Shown piece by piece: positions 32,776 to 41,852 of a stretch of DNA of 53,901 nucleotides (position 1 is the first letter of the stretch; each line of letters opens with the position of its first letter). A program made the position numbers and the translations under genes. Below the pieces are notes generated by a model. That model had not been told where the DNA came from and made no database searches. It saw nothing but the letters and a program-made list of their open reading frames with translations. This stretch comes from Pseudomonas sp. MWU13-2100 (lineage in GTDB: Bacteria; Pseudomonadota; Gammaproteobacteria; Pseudomonadales; Pseudomonadaceae): assembly GCF_023242365.1 (NCBI RefSeq), contig NZ_JALLIX010000045.1, positions 1-53,901 on the forward strand, written 5' to 3'.

Positions 32776-34131
32776 ATGCAAAAAAATGCTCAGCGCCCGC
32801 TTTGGCAGATCTATCTGGTTTTTCTGGCGCCCATGGTGCTTTCCAACTTCCTCCAGTCGCTCTCCGGCACGCTCAACAGCATCTATATCGGCCAGATGCT
32901 CGGTACCCAGGCATTGGCCTCGGTGTCGGGGATGTTTCCCATCGTCTTCTTCTTTATCGCCCTGATCATCGGGCTGGGCGCGGGCGCCTCGGTATTGATC
33001 GGGCAAGCCTGGGGGGCTCGCGAGCCGGACCTGGTCAGGGCGGTCGCTGGCACGACCTTGGCCCTGGGCGTCTTGATCGGCCTGGTTGCCGCGGTGCTGG
33101 GCAGCGTGTTTGCGCGTTCGGCGCTGATCGGCCTGGGTACACCCGCCGATGTGCTCGACGAAGCGGTCGGTTATGCCCAGGTGATGATGCTGATCATGCC
33201 GCTGTTGCTGGTTTTCGTGCTCTTCACCCAGTTGTTGCGCGGCATCAGCGATACCTTGTCGCCATTGCTGGCCTTGGCGGTCTCCACCACCACCGGTTTA
33301 CTCCTGACCCCGGCGTTGATTCGTGGCTGGTTCGGCCTGCCACAGATGGGTATCCAGAGCGCGGCCGTGGCGGGGCTGGTCGGCACAGGGTTGGCGATGC
33401 TGTTCCTGGCCTTGCGCCTGCGCCATAAAGCCAGTGTCATGGCCCCGGATCAGGCATTGCTGATGGCGATGCGTCTGGATTGGAGCATCTTGAGCAAAGT
33501 CTTGAAAATCGGCCTGCCCACGGGGTTGCAGATGGTGGTGTTGTCGTTGTCCGAGCTGGTGATCCTGTCCCTGGTCAACCATCACGGTTCCCAGGCGACA
33601 GCGGCGTATGGCGCGGTGACCCAGATCGTCAACTATGTGCAGTTCCCGGCGCTGTCGATTGCCATTACGGCCTCGATTCTCGGTGCCCAGGCCATTGGTG
33701 CCGGGCGTCTGGAACGCATGGGACCGATCCTGCGCACGGGCCTGATGATCAACGTCTGCCTGACCGGTGCGCTGATCATCCTGGGGTATGGTTTGTCCCA
33801 TTGGTTGCTGGGCCTGTTCATCACCGACCCGCTCACCCGCGCCGAAGCCGAGCATCTGTTGCATATCATGCTCTGGAGTATCCTGGTCTTCGGTTTCCAG
33901 GCGGTGATCGGCGGCATCATGCGCGCCAGCGGCACGGTACTGGCGCCGATGATCATCTCGATTTTCTGCATCGTCGGGGTGGAGTTGCCGATGGCCTATC
34001 TACTCGATGGGCGTTACGGGCTGGAAGGGGTGTGGATGGCCTTTCCGGTGGCATACCTGTGCATGCTGGTTTTGCAGACCGCGTATTACCGAGGCGTGTG
34101 GCAGCACAAGCAGATCGAACGGTTGATTTGA
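32776..34131 (+). CDS. MATE family efflux transporter
   Basis: A 451-residue membrane protein with about twelve helices in two similar halves. First-half signatures are QIYLVFLAPMVLSNFLQSLS and NSIYIGQMLGTQALASVSG; the second half has LKIGLPTGLQMVVLSLSELV and YGAVTQIVNYVQFPALSIAI. Such proteins export cationic drugs or metabolites in exchange for Na+ or H+. The ribosome site before ATG 32776 is weak. The stop codon is followed, in the same frame, by what looks like the end of another gene. Substrate unknown. Confidence 0.92.
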   Translation: MQKNAQRPLWQIYLVFLAPMVLSNFLQSLSGTLNSIYIGQMLGTQALASVSGMFPIVFFFIALIIGLGAGASVLIGQAWGAREPDLVRAVAGTTLALGVLIGLVAAVLGSVFARSALIGLGTPADVLDEAVGYAQVMMLIMPLLLVFVLFTQLLRGISDTLSPLLALAVSTTTGLLLTPALIRGWFGLPQMGIQSAAVAGLVGTGLAMLFLALRLRHKASVMAPDQALLMAMRLDWSILSKVLKIGLPTGLQMVVLSLSELVILSLVNHHGSQATAAYGAVTQIVNYVQFPALSIAITASILGAQAIGAGRLERMGPILRTGLMINVCLTGALIILGYGLSHWLLGLFITDPLTRAEAEHLLHIMLWSILVFGFQAVIGGIMRASGTVLAPMIISIFCIVGVELPMAYLLDGRYGLEGVWMAFPVAYLCMLVLQTAYYRGVWQHKQIERLI

Positions 34132-34230
34132 CAGCGCCCCACTCGGCGCCAGACGGTGACTGCCGAAGGTCGGTTGTTCGATGACGAGACCCGGCTGGCA
34201 CTTGAACAGGTCGATGCCGCCTTTGCCTAA
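34132..34230 (+). pseudogene. Possible C-terminal fragment of an NADPH-dependent FMN reductase
   Basis: Directly after the MATE stop the frame reads TVTAEGRLFDDETRLALEQV then DAAFA and a stop. This resembles the C-terminal tail of NADPH-dependent FMN/chromate reductases. No start or upstream body exists. It suggests a deletion that removed most of a reductase gene and joined its end to the exporter gene. The similarity is by eye over about 25 residues and could be chance. Confidence 0.3.
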
Positions 34231-34383
34231 CTTGAGTCTTCCGTGGACAAACTGGCGGTGCGTGGCACCGGCAAAAAGTTGCGTATTGGTACTAGGTAAA
34301 TATCGCGAGAGCGCCTACCTTGGTAAAGGCCTGCGCAGACAGGAGTCTGCGTTCCCCGCAAATAAGAACAAGAGAGTCGGCTT

Positions 34384-36111
34384 ATGAAGTTTGAACCCCT
34401 TGCGCGTTCGCTCTTGGCGACGGCGTTGATCCTGGCTGTTTCCCCTGCCCATGCTGCTTCCCAGGCCCCGGTCGCGGGCGAAAATGGCATGGTCGTCACG
34501 GCGCAGCACCTGGCCACCCATGTCGGTGTCGATGTGCTCAAGTCCGGCGGCAACGCGGTCGATGCGGCGGTCGCCGTCGCTTATGCGCTGGCGGTGGTCT
34601 ACCCGGCTGCCGGCAACCTCGGCGGCGGCGGTTTCATGACCGTGCAGCTGGCTGACGGTCGCAAGACCTTCCTCGATTTCCGCGAAAAAGCCCCCCTGGC
34701 CGCCACGGCCAACATGTACCTGGACAAGGACGGCAACGTCGTCCCCAACCTGAGTTCGAAAGGACATCTGGCGGTCGGCGTACCCGGGACCGTCTCGGGC
34801 ATGGAGCTGGCGCTGGAAAAATACGGCACGAAAAAGCGCGCGCAGGTCATGGCCCCAGCCATCAAGCTGGCCGACGAAGGTTTTGTCCTGGAGCAGGGCG
34901 ATGTCGACCTGCTGCACACCGCCACCGACGAGTTCAAGAAAGACATCCACGATTCGGGCTCGATCTTCCTGAACAAGGGCGAGCCGATGCAGGTCGGTCA
35001 GAAACTGGTGCAGAAAGACCTGGCCAGGACCCTCAAGGAAATCTCCGCCAAGGGCACCGACGGCTTCTACAAAGGCTGGGTCGGCAAGGCCATCGTCGAT
35101 TCGAGCAAGGCCGGCAAGGGCATCATCACCCAGGCCGACCTCGACAAATACAAGACCCGCGAACTGGCGCCCGTCGAGTGCGACTACCGTGGTTACCACG
35201 TCGTTTCGGCACCGCCACCGAGCTCGGGTGGCGTGGTGATCTGCGAGATCATGAACATCCTTGAAGGCTATCCGATGGCCGACCTGGGTTATCACTCGGC
35301 CCAGGGCCTGCACTATCAGATCGAAGCCATGCGTCACGCCTATGTCGACCGCAACAGCTACCTGGGTGACCCCGATTTCGTCAAGAACCCGGTGGCGCAC
35401 CTGCTGGACAAGGGCTATGCCGAGAAGCTGCGGGCGGCTATCGATCCACAGAAAGCCGGGGTCTCCCAGGACATCAAGCCCGGGGTAGCGCCCCATGAAG
35501 GCAATAACACCACCCATTACTCCATTGTCGACAAATGGGGCAATGCGGTGTCGGTGACCTACACCCTCAACGACTGGTTCGGTGCCGGGGTCATGGCGAG
35601 CAAGACCGGGGTCATTCTCAACGATGAGATGGACGACTTCACCTCCAAGATCGGCGTGCCGAACATGTACGGCCTGATCCAGGGCGAGGCCAATGCGATC
35701 GCTCCGGGCAAGACGCCACTGTCGTCGATGAGCCCGACCATCGTCACCAAGGATGGCAAGGCGGTCATGGTGGTGGGGACGCCTGGCGGCAGCCGGATTA
35801 TCACCGCGACCTTGCTGACCATGCTCAACGTCATCGACTACGGGATGAATATCCAGGAAGCGGTGGATGCGCCGCGTTTCCACCAGCAGTGGATGCCGGA
35901 GACCACCAACCTGGAGAACTTCGCGGTCAGCCCGGATACCCGCAAGATCCTCGAGAGCTGGGGGCAGAAGTTTGCCGGTCCCCAGGACGCCAACCACCTG
36001 GCGGCGATCCTGGTCGGCGCGCCGTCCCTCGGCGGCAAGCCGGTGGGCAACAACCGCTTCTACGGTGCGAACGATCCGCGGCGTAATACCGGCTTGTCGC
36101 TGGGATATTGA
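34384..36111 (+). CDS. ggt: Gamma-glutamyltransferase (glutathione hydrolase)
   Basis: A 575-residue periplasmic protein with signal peptide about 1-25 (SLLATALILAVSPAHA). The precursor should cut itself between Asn375 and Thr376 in NNTTHYS, making Thr376 the nucleophile of the small subunit. Other signatures are GGNAVDAAVAVAYALAVVYP, GNLGGGGFMTV and PLSSMSPTIV. It cleaves or transfers gamma-glutamyl groups from glutathione. A short hairpin (CGCAGAC 34334-34340 with GTCTGCG 34345-34351) lies in its leader. It stands alone; the link to the polyamine cluster 8 kb away through gamma-glutamyl chemistry is only thematic. Confidence 0.95.
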   Translation: MKFEPLARSLLATALILAVSPAHAASQAPVAGENGMVVTAQHLATHVGVDVLKSGGNAVDAAVAVAYALAVVYPAAGNLGGGGFMTVQLADGRKTFLDFREKAPLAATANMYLDKDGNVVPNLSSKGHLAVGVPGTVSGMELALEKYGTKKRAQVMAPAIKLADEGFVLEQGDVDLLHTATDEFKKDIHDSGSIFLNKGEPMQVGQKLVQKDLARTLKEISAKGTDGFYKGWVGKAIVDSSKAGKGIITQADLDKYKTRELAPVECDYRGYHVVSAPPPSSGGVVICEIMNILEGYPMADLGYHSAQGLHYQIEAMRHAYVDRNSYLGDPDFVKNPVAHLLDKGYAEKLRAAIDPQKAGVSQDIKPGVAPHEGNNTTHYSIVDKWGNAVSVTYTLNDWFGAGVMASKTGVILNDEMDDFTSKIGVPNMYGLIQGEANAIAPGKTPLSSMSPTIVTKDGKAVMVVGTPGGSRIITATLLTMLNVIDYGMNIQEAVDAPRFHQQWMPETTNLENFAVSPDTRKILESWGQKFAGPQDANHLAAILVGAPSLGGKPVGNNRFYGANDPRRNTGLSLGY

Positions 36112-36127
36112 GGCTCACGCCTGACGT

Positions 36128-36183
36128 TGTGGGGGCCGGCTTGCCGGCGATGGCGATGTTACATTCAGCGCCGCCATCGCCGC
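36128..36183. repeat. REP-like palindromic element downstream of ggt
   Basis: GTGGGGGCCGGCTTGCCGGC is typical of one Pseudomonas REP family. GGCGATGGCG and, 15 bases on, CGCCATCGCC form a long stem around 36147-36181. It fills the gap between convergent ggt and the DUF2867 gene and may also act as a terminator. Confidence 0.6.
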
Positions 36184-36208
36184 CATCCGGAGCCTCCTGG
36201 CGACTCGT

Positions 36209-36733
36209 TCAGAGTCGGGCGATGTTTCCCAGGGTGATCGGCACGATCATCCGGTGAAAGGGCCCCACGGGAAGCATATAGAGCCTGCCCAGCAGATTGT
36301 GCGTGCGCACCACCGTCGACAGGACGATCGTACGTGTACCTTCCGGTGTTATCGCCGAGCGGTTGAGCGTCAGGTAGACGTCCAGGTGCTTGTCTTTGTC
36401 GGCGAGCACCACTTCGTCGGGTCGATTGGCGATCAGGGTGAAGATGCCCACCCGATCATTCTCGCCATAGGACCCATCGTCCCTGGAGAGGTCAACCCGG
36501 GTCAGGTGCCCAAGGTCCTTGAGCCCGAACAACTGGACCAGGCGATTGCGCAGCAGCATCAGGTTATCGATCCAGGCCGGTGTCATCGACATCAGGTTCA
36601 AGGCATGCCGCAGGGCGGTGTGCTCGGTGTGATCGACGTCCACGCATTGGCTATCGACGAAGCTCGCCCCCGGCAGGTACTGGTGGATCGCCGAGTCGGC
36701 GGGAAGAGGGCATGTCCGTATGCGCGGTTTCAT
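36209..36733 (-). CDS. DUF2867 family protein
   Basis: A 174-residue protein with LPGASFVDSQCVDVDHTEHT near the N-terminus, then MTPAWIDNLMLLRNRLVQLF, DRVGIFTLIANRPDEVVLAD and a hydrophobic end YMLPVGPFHRMIVPITLGNI. These are features of DUF2867, a family with no known function sometimes fused to sugar-nucleotide dehydratases. ATG 36733 follows AAGGAGCCGCG; sixteen codons upstream in frame lie inside the terminator hairpin and are rejected. It is separated from the upstream glycosyltransferases by that terminator. Confidence 0.85.
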   Translation of the reverse strand: MKPRIRTCPLPADSAIHQYLPGASFVDSQCVDVDHTEHTALRHALNLMSMTPAWIDNLMLLRNRLVQLFGLKDLGHLTRVDLSRDDGSYGENDRVGIFTLIANRPDEVVLADKDKHLDVYLTLNRSAITPEGTRTIVLSTVVRTHNLLGRLYMLPVGPFHRMIVPITLGNIARL

Positions 36734-36743
36734 CGCGGCTCCT

Positions 36744-36775
36744 TGAAAGAGAAAAGGGCACCTTTCGGTGCCCTT
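36744..36775 (-). terminator. Rho-independent terminator after the glycosyltransferase pair
   Basis: On the minus strand AAGGGCACC and GGTGCCCTT form a perfect nine-base stem with a GAAA tetraloop, followed by TTCTCTTTC. It starts about ten bases after the stop codon at 36785 and ends just before the DUF2867 ribosome site. Confidence 0.8.
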
Positions 36776-36784
36776 GTTCATTGG

Positions 36785-38326
36785 CTAAAGACCTTTGGCC
36801 TTGGGGATATAGGCCACGCTGCCACTCTCTTTCTTCTTGGCCAGCCGCGCACCATTGGTGAGTTCGGTGGTGACCACCTCATGATCGGCCGAGAGGTAGC
36901 CCAGCGGCACCTCGTCGTGCTTGCTGTAGCTGGTGACGATCAGGGTGCGTGACGGATCCCAGTGCTGGCCACTGGTTTTCTCCAGCCAGGCCATCAACGC
37001 AGCGCTGTCGCCGGTACGCGGATAGTCCTGGGAGTCCTTGACATAGTAGAACGGCGTGCCCTGGTTGTTCATGTACATCGGCAGCTTGTTGTCCACCTCG
37101 ATCATGACGATTTTCCATTCATCCCAAGGCATTTGCTGGCTGGCCTTGGCGCGCACGTCGTCGGCGAACTTGATCACACCACCGCCGCTGTTGGTCCACG
37201 GGTAGAGCACGCCGATCACCAGCAGCAGGAGCAGCGCCGCCGCCGCGAAGCCTTTCGACCAACCGGGGCCCGCGACCTTGCCGGCCGCACGTTTCTCTTC
37301 CAGGCGTCGGGTTACCCACCAGGCCGCCAGCAATTGGGCGAACGGCACCAGAGGCAGCACGTAGTAGCTACGGCGACTGCCGCTGAGGGTGAAGAACAGG
37401 AACAGCAGCCCCAATCCCCAGACCAGCCAGCGGGTGTTGGGCTCGATCTTCTTCCATTGGCGGATGGCGACCCACAGGCCGAGGATCCAGAACGGGGCCC
37501 AGGGCAGGGTGTAGGCCGGCAGGTAGATCAGGTAGGTGTAGATCGGTCCCATGTGGTCAAAGGGGTTGAAGAAACGGACCACGTTTTCCTTGAACACCAG
37601 CGCCAGGCCGCTTTCGCCGTATGTTGGCGAGCCATAGAAATGCGACAGCACGAAAGGAATGGAGTACAGCGCGCCGGCAATCACCAGGGCGATGAACAGC
37701 CGTGGGTTGAGGTGACGTTTCCAGCGCCCGTCAGCCAGCACATGGGGCAGCAGGATCAGGCCTGGCAGGATGAAGCCGATCAGCCCCTTGAGCAGCGAGG
37801 TCAGGGACAGGATCAGGAAGAACACCGTGTAGCGACCCAGCCGGGTATCGTCCGGCCCGCGCCAGTACCACCAGATGGCCGCGACCACACCGAACACCGT
37901 GAGGATGTCGGCGGTTGCTACCCGTGCCCAGAACACGAAATAGAAAGTAGTGGCCAACATCCAGCCGGCGATCAGGCCTGTACCCTTGCGCCACAGGCGT
38001 TCGCCGATCAGGTAGACCAGCCAGACCGTCAGCCAGGCGGCGATCACCGACGACAGGCGCAGTGACCAGTGGCCCAGGCCACCCATCAGGCCAGCGCTGG
38101 CGGTGATCAACCAATAGGACGGCAGCGGCTTGTCGTAATAGGGCGAGCCTTTGAGGTAGGGGTCGAAGTAGTTGCCCGATTGCAACATCTGCAGGGCGAT
38201 GTTGGCCCAGCGTGTTTCCGCGCCCCACAACTCTCGTTGGCCCAGGCCCACCAGCAGAAGGATGGCCGATACGATAAGCAGGAGCGTCAGTGCGCCCTTG
38301 TCTGTTTTCCAGAAACTCTGATTCAT
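36785..38326 (-). CDS. Family 39 glycosyltransferase, ArnT-like (second of tandem pair)
   Basis: A 513-residue membrane protein with about eleven or more helices. The first periplasmic loop carries RELWGAETRWANIALQMLQS and GSPYYDKPLPSYWL, the DE/DD-type acceptor region of GT-C enzymes. The last part, from about 400, is a soluble periplasmic domain. GT39 enzymes transfer sugars from polyprenyl-phosphate donors; ArnT adds aminoarabinose to lipid A. No other arn genes are in the window, so that role is not established. The ATG overlaps the preceding stop by four bases, and a strong terminator follows. Confidence 0.85.
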   Translation of the reverse strand: MNQSFWKTDKGALTLLLIVSAILLLVGLGQRELWGAETRWANIALQMLQSGNYFDPYLKGSPYYDKPLPSYWLITASAGLMGGLGHWSLRLSSVIAAWLTVWLVYLIGERLWRKGTGLIAGWMLATTFYFVFWARVATADILTVFGVVAAIWWYWRGPDDTRLGRYTVFFLILSLTSLLKGLIGFILPGLILLPHVLADGRWKRHLNPRLFIALVIAGALYSIPFVLSHFYGSPTYGESGLALVFKENVVRFFNPFDHMGPIYTYLIYLPAYTLPWAPFWILGLWVAIRQWKKIEPNTRWLVWGLGLLFLFFTLSGSRRSYYVLPLVPFAQLLAAWWVTRRLEEKRAAGKVAGPGWSKGFAAAALLLLLVIGVLYPWTNSGGGVIKFADDVRAKASQQMPWDEWKIVMIEVDNKLPMYMNNQGTPFYYVKDSQDYPRTGDSAALMAWLEKTSGQHWDPSRTLIVTSYSKHDEVPLGYLSADHEVVTTELTNGARLAKKKESGSVAYIPKAKGL

Positions 38327-40014
38327 GGTTGGGTCTGCGGGAAGATCATGATGATGGTATTACCCTTTTGATAACGCTTGCCGTCCAGTGGGAGCTGCCC
38401 GACTTCGCGGAAATCCTCTACGCTCTTGAGGCGCATGACTACACCGACCGATCCCTGTTTACGGGCCTCGGTCATCCATTGTTCGATGCTGGCGGAGTTG
38501 ACCTGCCGCTCGGCGGCATCAGGATAGTCGAGACCGTACTTCAATTCACCCGCTGTGTTGAACAAATCCACCCGCGGACGTTGCAGGCGCCAGGCCAGCG
38601 CGGACGCCGCCCCCAGCTCGTTGCTCAACAGGCGGTTGGTCTGGCGTAATTCATTGACATGTTCTGCAATGAATTGATCCGGCATCCGGTTGTTGACGAT
38701 GCTGGCCGGCATGCCCGCCGGCAGCAGCGCCACCAGCAGGCCGATCCCCAGCGCCGGCATGGCCCAGAGGGTCAGCGGGCGTAGCACCTGCAGGGCGTTG
38801 GCGATGATCCAGCCCATCAGCATGATGAACACCAGCGAAAGGTTGAAGACTTCCGCATGGCTGTTTTCGTAGATCGAACGGCTGGTTTGCAGGTAGATCA
38901 GGGCCGCCATGGCCACTACGCCAAGGACCAGGTTGAGCCAGCCGTTGATCCGCAGCATCCGTCCATCGGCACGGGCCACCCGATCGATCAGTGCATTGCC
39001 CATCATCAGTGCCAGGGGCAACAGGCACGGCATGATATAGGTCGGCAGTTTGCCTCGGCTCAGGCTGAAAAAGGCCAGGGGCAGCAGGAACCACAGCCAC
39101 AGGAAACCCGTGCCGGGCTGGCGTTTGTCCTGCCAGGCCTGCTTGAACGTCGGCAGCAGCAGCACCGACCACGGCAGGCAGGACACCACCAGCAGCGGCA
39201 GGTAGAACCACCAAGGCCGGGCGTGTTGGGCGTTGTCGCCGGCAAAACGCTGGATATGCTCGTGCCAGAAGAAGAAATTCCAGTAGTCGGGCTCCTGGGC
39301 GTTGACCGCCAGTACCCAGGGCAGCGCGATGATCACCGCCACGACCACGGCCAGCGGGCCATAACGCAACAGTTCACCGAGGCGGCGTTGCCAGATCATG
39401 TAGGGCAGGGCGATCAGTACCGGCAGCAGCAGGGCGAGGAAGCCCTTGGTCAGGAAGCCCATGCCGCAGGCCAGGCCGAGTCCGGCCCAGGCGTACAGGC
39501 GATGGCGCCGCTCAGTGCTGTCGACCGCGAACCAGAAGGCGAAAAGGCTCAGGTTCGACCACAGGGTGAATTGCGGGTCGAGGTTGGCGTAGCTGGCTTG
39601 CCCGGCGATCAGGCCGAAGCTCATGAACAGCAGGGCCGAGGCGAAGCTCTTGCGTGGGTCGTTCCACAGGCGCCGCGCGATCAGGTACGTCAGCAGCACG
39701 CTGAGGCCGGTGGCCACGGCCGAAGCCACACGCACCCCGAAAAAGTTCTCGCCAAATATTGCCTGGCCGATGGCGATCATCCAGTAACCGGCAATGGGTT
39801 TTTCGAAGTAGCGCAGGCCCATGAAGTGCGGGGAGGTCCAGTTGCCGCTCAACAACATCTCCTGGCCGATCTGGGCATAGCGCGGTTCGTCGGGAATCCA
39901 CAAGCCGTGGCCCGTCATGGGCAGCAGGTAGAAGACCGCGAAGGCCAGCAGCAGTACCGGTATGGACCAGCGCCTGAGCGTCGCTGCGGAAAGTGGAAAC
40001 ACGTGAGGGTTCAT
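38323..40014 (-). CDS. Family 39 glycosyltransferase, ArnT-like (first of tandem pair)
   Basis: A 563-residue membrane protein with an N-terminal helix (PVLLLAFAVFYLLPMTGHGLW), the catalytic loop IPDEPRYAQIGQEMLLSGNW and LRYFEKPIAGYWMIAIGQAI, and many further helices. The DEPRYA and EKP motifs match ArnT and related lipid A or protein glycosyltransferases. It is the larger of two overlapping ArnT-like genes; the C-terminal periplasmic domain is about residues 460-563. ATG 40014 opens MNPHVFPLSAATLRRWS. The sugar is unknown. The arn biosynthesis operon, if present, is elsewhere. Confidence 0.85.
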   Translation of the reverse strand: MNPHVFPLSAATLRRWSIPVLLLAFAVFYLLPMTGHGLWIPDEPRYAQIGQEMLLSGNWTSPHFMGLRYFEKPIAGYWMIAIGQAIFGENFFGVRVASAVATGLSVLLTYLIARRLWNDPRKSFASALLFMSFGLIAGQASYANLDPQFTLWSNLSLFAFWFAVDSTERRHRLYAWAGLGLACGMGFLTKGFLALLLPVLIALPYMIWQRRLGELLRYGPLAVVVAVIIALPWVLAVNAQEPDYWNFFFWHEHIQRFAGDNAQHARPWWFYLPLLVVSCLPWSVLLLPTFKQAWQDKRQPGTGFLWLWFLLPLAFFSLSRGKLPTYIMPCLLPLALMMGNALIDRVARADGRMLRINGWLNLVLGVVAMAALIYLQTSRSIYENSHAEVFNLSLVFIMLMGWIIANALQVLRPLTLWAMPALGIGLLVALLPAGMPASIVNNRMPDQFIAEHVNELRQTNRLLSNELGAASALAWRLQRPRVDLFNTAGELKYGLDYPDAAERQVNSASIEQWMTEARKQGSVGVVMRLKSVEDFREVGQLPLDGKRYQKGNTIIMIFPQTQP

Positions 40015-40278
40015 GGGTCGACCTTAGCGGTAAGCGCCGCAGCTAGGGTTTGAGCGGGGCAGGCACAATGCATGGACTTGATGGCCCGATCCAGAGTTTC
40101 GATGTTTAAAACTGTAAAGGATAGACAAGGCCCTGTGAGGGCAAGGGGCGGAGTGTAGAGAGGTGCAGGTGGGAGTGAAGTGAAAGTGTTGTGAAAAAAT
40201 TGGAAATAGCGCCAGGAGCCCCGTTTTACCTGGGTTTTATAAACATTTTGACATACTTTATCGGGCGGTTGGTGGCGG

Positions 40279-40306
40279 GACAGGAGCGAGTCGGCTCGCT
40301 CCTGTC
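40279..40306 (-). terminator. Perfect 12-bp hairpin after the CBS gene
   Basis: GACAGGAGCGAG (40279-40290) and CTCGCTCCTGTC (40295-40306) form a perfect stem with a four-base loop, 30 bp beyond the stop of the CBS gene. A T-run is lacking, but position and strength suggest a terminator. The rest of 40015-40335 is the upstream region of the ArnT-like operon; I see no gene in it. Confidence 0.55.
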
Positions 40307-40335
40307 GTGAATCTGTCCATGGTCGGGGACTGGCC

Positions 40336-40776
40336 TTATTCACCGCGAATGTACTGTTCCAGTTGCCGGATCAGGTCAGCCTGTTCGGCAATGGCCTCTT
40401 TCACCAGGTCACCGATGGATAGCAGGCCGATCAGTTGTCCGTCCTCGACCACTGGAAGATGGCGCAGATGCTTGTCGGTCATGATGCTCATGCAGGTTTC
40501 CACGTTCTGGCGCGAGTCCACGCTGATCACCGGGGCGTTCATGATCTCGTGGACCTTGGTGGTGACCGAGCTGAGTCCGTGCAGGATCACTTTGCGGGCA
40601 TAGTCGCGTTCACTGATGATGCCCACGACCTGGCCGTTTTCGAGTACCGGAAGGGCGCCGACATTTTTCGAAGCCATCAATATCAGGGCTTCGAACACCG
40701 TATGGTTGTGGGCGATGGTATGCACGCCCTGATGCTGGCTACCCTTGAGTTTCAACAGCTCTGCGACGGTTTTCAT
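40336..40776 (-). CDS. CBS domain-containing protein
   Basis: A 146-residue protein made of two CBS repeats: about 15-70 (HTIAHNHTVFEALILMASKN, VGALPVLENGQVVGIISERD) and about 80-138 (APVISVDSRQNVETCMSIMT, HLRHLPVVEDGQLIGLLSIG). CBS pairs bind adenine nucleotides and sense energy state; a stand-alone pair usually regulates a partner protein. No partner is adjacent. ATG 40776 (MKTVAELLKLKG) follows AGAGAG; 45 in-frame codons upstream are not coding-like. Confidence 0.9.
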   Translation of the reverse strand: MKTVAELLKLKGSQHQGVHTIAHNHTVFEALILMASKNVGALPVLENGQVVGIISERDYARKVILHGLSSVTTKVHEIMNAPVISVDSRQNVETCMSIMTDKHLRHLPVVEDGQLIGLLSIGDLVKEAIAEQADLIRQLEQYIRGE

Positions 40777-40959
40777 GGACGGCTCTCTCTTGCTGTTCTT
40801 AGTGTTCTTGTTTGGGGGGGCCACACTCCATCGTGGCACTCTTACAGAATCGTAGACGGATACTGTGAGGACGATGCGGAAAGCGGCCTGTAGATGCTGA
40901 AAAAACGTCATAGCCCGATCTTTTGCCGTAGATGGCCGCCGTTCGCTGAGTCAAGCGCC

Positions 40960-41718
40960 TCAATCTGACGATCGCAAGGGGATAAAACGGTAGTGTCCTG
41001 CACCCGTTTGAGTGACTGCTGCTCCGTGGGCGAGCAATGCCTGGGCGCTGTCTTCGTCTGCCAACTGAAAAGCCCAGGGTTGTTCAGCTGAGCGGGCTGC
41101 TCGACCCTCGCGGACCTCTGCGATGCTTGCCATGAACCTGTGCATGTCGGGTAGGTAAGTGGCAAAGCCGTTGCCCTTGAGGGCCGTCGTGCTGATACCG
41201 AGGCGGGCACAGATGGCTGCTTTGGCCTCGATGTCTTCACGGTCGGCCTGGCGCGAGCGCTCGATCAGCCCGGCCAACTCCCGGTCAACCAGCTGTCCTC
41301 CGACGATCAGGGCGGGGCCTTGTTCCCAGGATTCGGGCGGGCAGTCCTTGCGGTCCGCTCGCAACGGGATATGTGGATTGATTTCCGCGGGATAGATACG
41401 GCACACCAACGGGCGCCGTTCATAGATGCCGCAGCGGTTGTCGGCATTGAGATTACGGCATGGCCCGTTGTTGTAGGCGGCGAAAGTGATGGCCAGCCAG
41501 GCCCGGGTGGTCCCGCTGGAGACCCGGATCGAACGGCGACGGGCATGTTCGAATTGCTCAGCGGCTACCCCGTGGCCGTTTTCCAGGAACGCTTCCACCA
41601 GGACGATCAGCGTACCGCCGTCCGCGGCCCATTGGCGGGACTCCTCGAGCGTCAGCGGAACGTAATGGTCATTGCAGCATTTACCGCAGCCAACGCAGGA
41701 AAATCGTGTGTTGATCAA
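40960..41718 (-). CDS. YkgJ family cysteine-cluster protein
   Basis: A 252-residue protein. The N-terminal half has the YkgJ (CxxCxxCC) cluster: FSCVGCGKCCNDHYVPLT, then GPCRNLNADNRCGIYERRPL and VCRIYP. These cysteines probably bind zinc or an iron-sulfur cluster. The C-terminal half (from about 130) is helical and unfamiliar. The start is TTG 41718, with GAGGTGG four bases before; no ATG precedes the cysteine motif. The function of the family is unknown. A hairpin (TCGGCGT 41747-41753 with ACGCCGA 41758-41764) lies in its leader. Confidence 0.85.
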   Translation of the reverse strand: MINTRFSCVGCGKCCNDHYVPLTLEESRQWAADGGTLIVLVEAFLENGHGVAAEQFEHARRRSIRVSSGTTRAWLAITFAAYNNGPCRNLNADNRCGIYERRPLVCRIYPAEINPHIPLRADRKDCPPESWEQGPALIVGGQLVDRELAGLIERSRQADREDIEAKAAICARLGISTTALKGNGFATYLPDMHRFMASIAEVREGRAARSAEQPWAFQLADEDSAQALLAHGAAVTQTGAGHYRFIPLRSSD

Positions 41719-41852
41719 CTCGCCACCTCACCCAGCTCTTTTTGAATCGGCGTGCGAACGCCGACCCCCGTGGTTGCACGGAGTTTGATCTGTGGAGCGG
41801 GCGAGTAGCTTTTTTGTTACAGCGTTGGCGAAATAAACTCAGTGGCGGGGAT

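Noticed and set aside
36785..40014. arn (aminoarabinose) operon
   Set aside because: Only the ArnT-like transferases are present; no arnABCDEF genes flank them.
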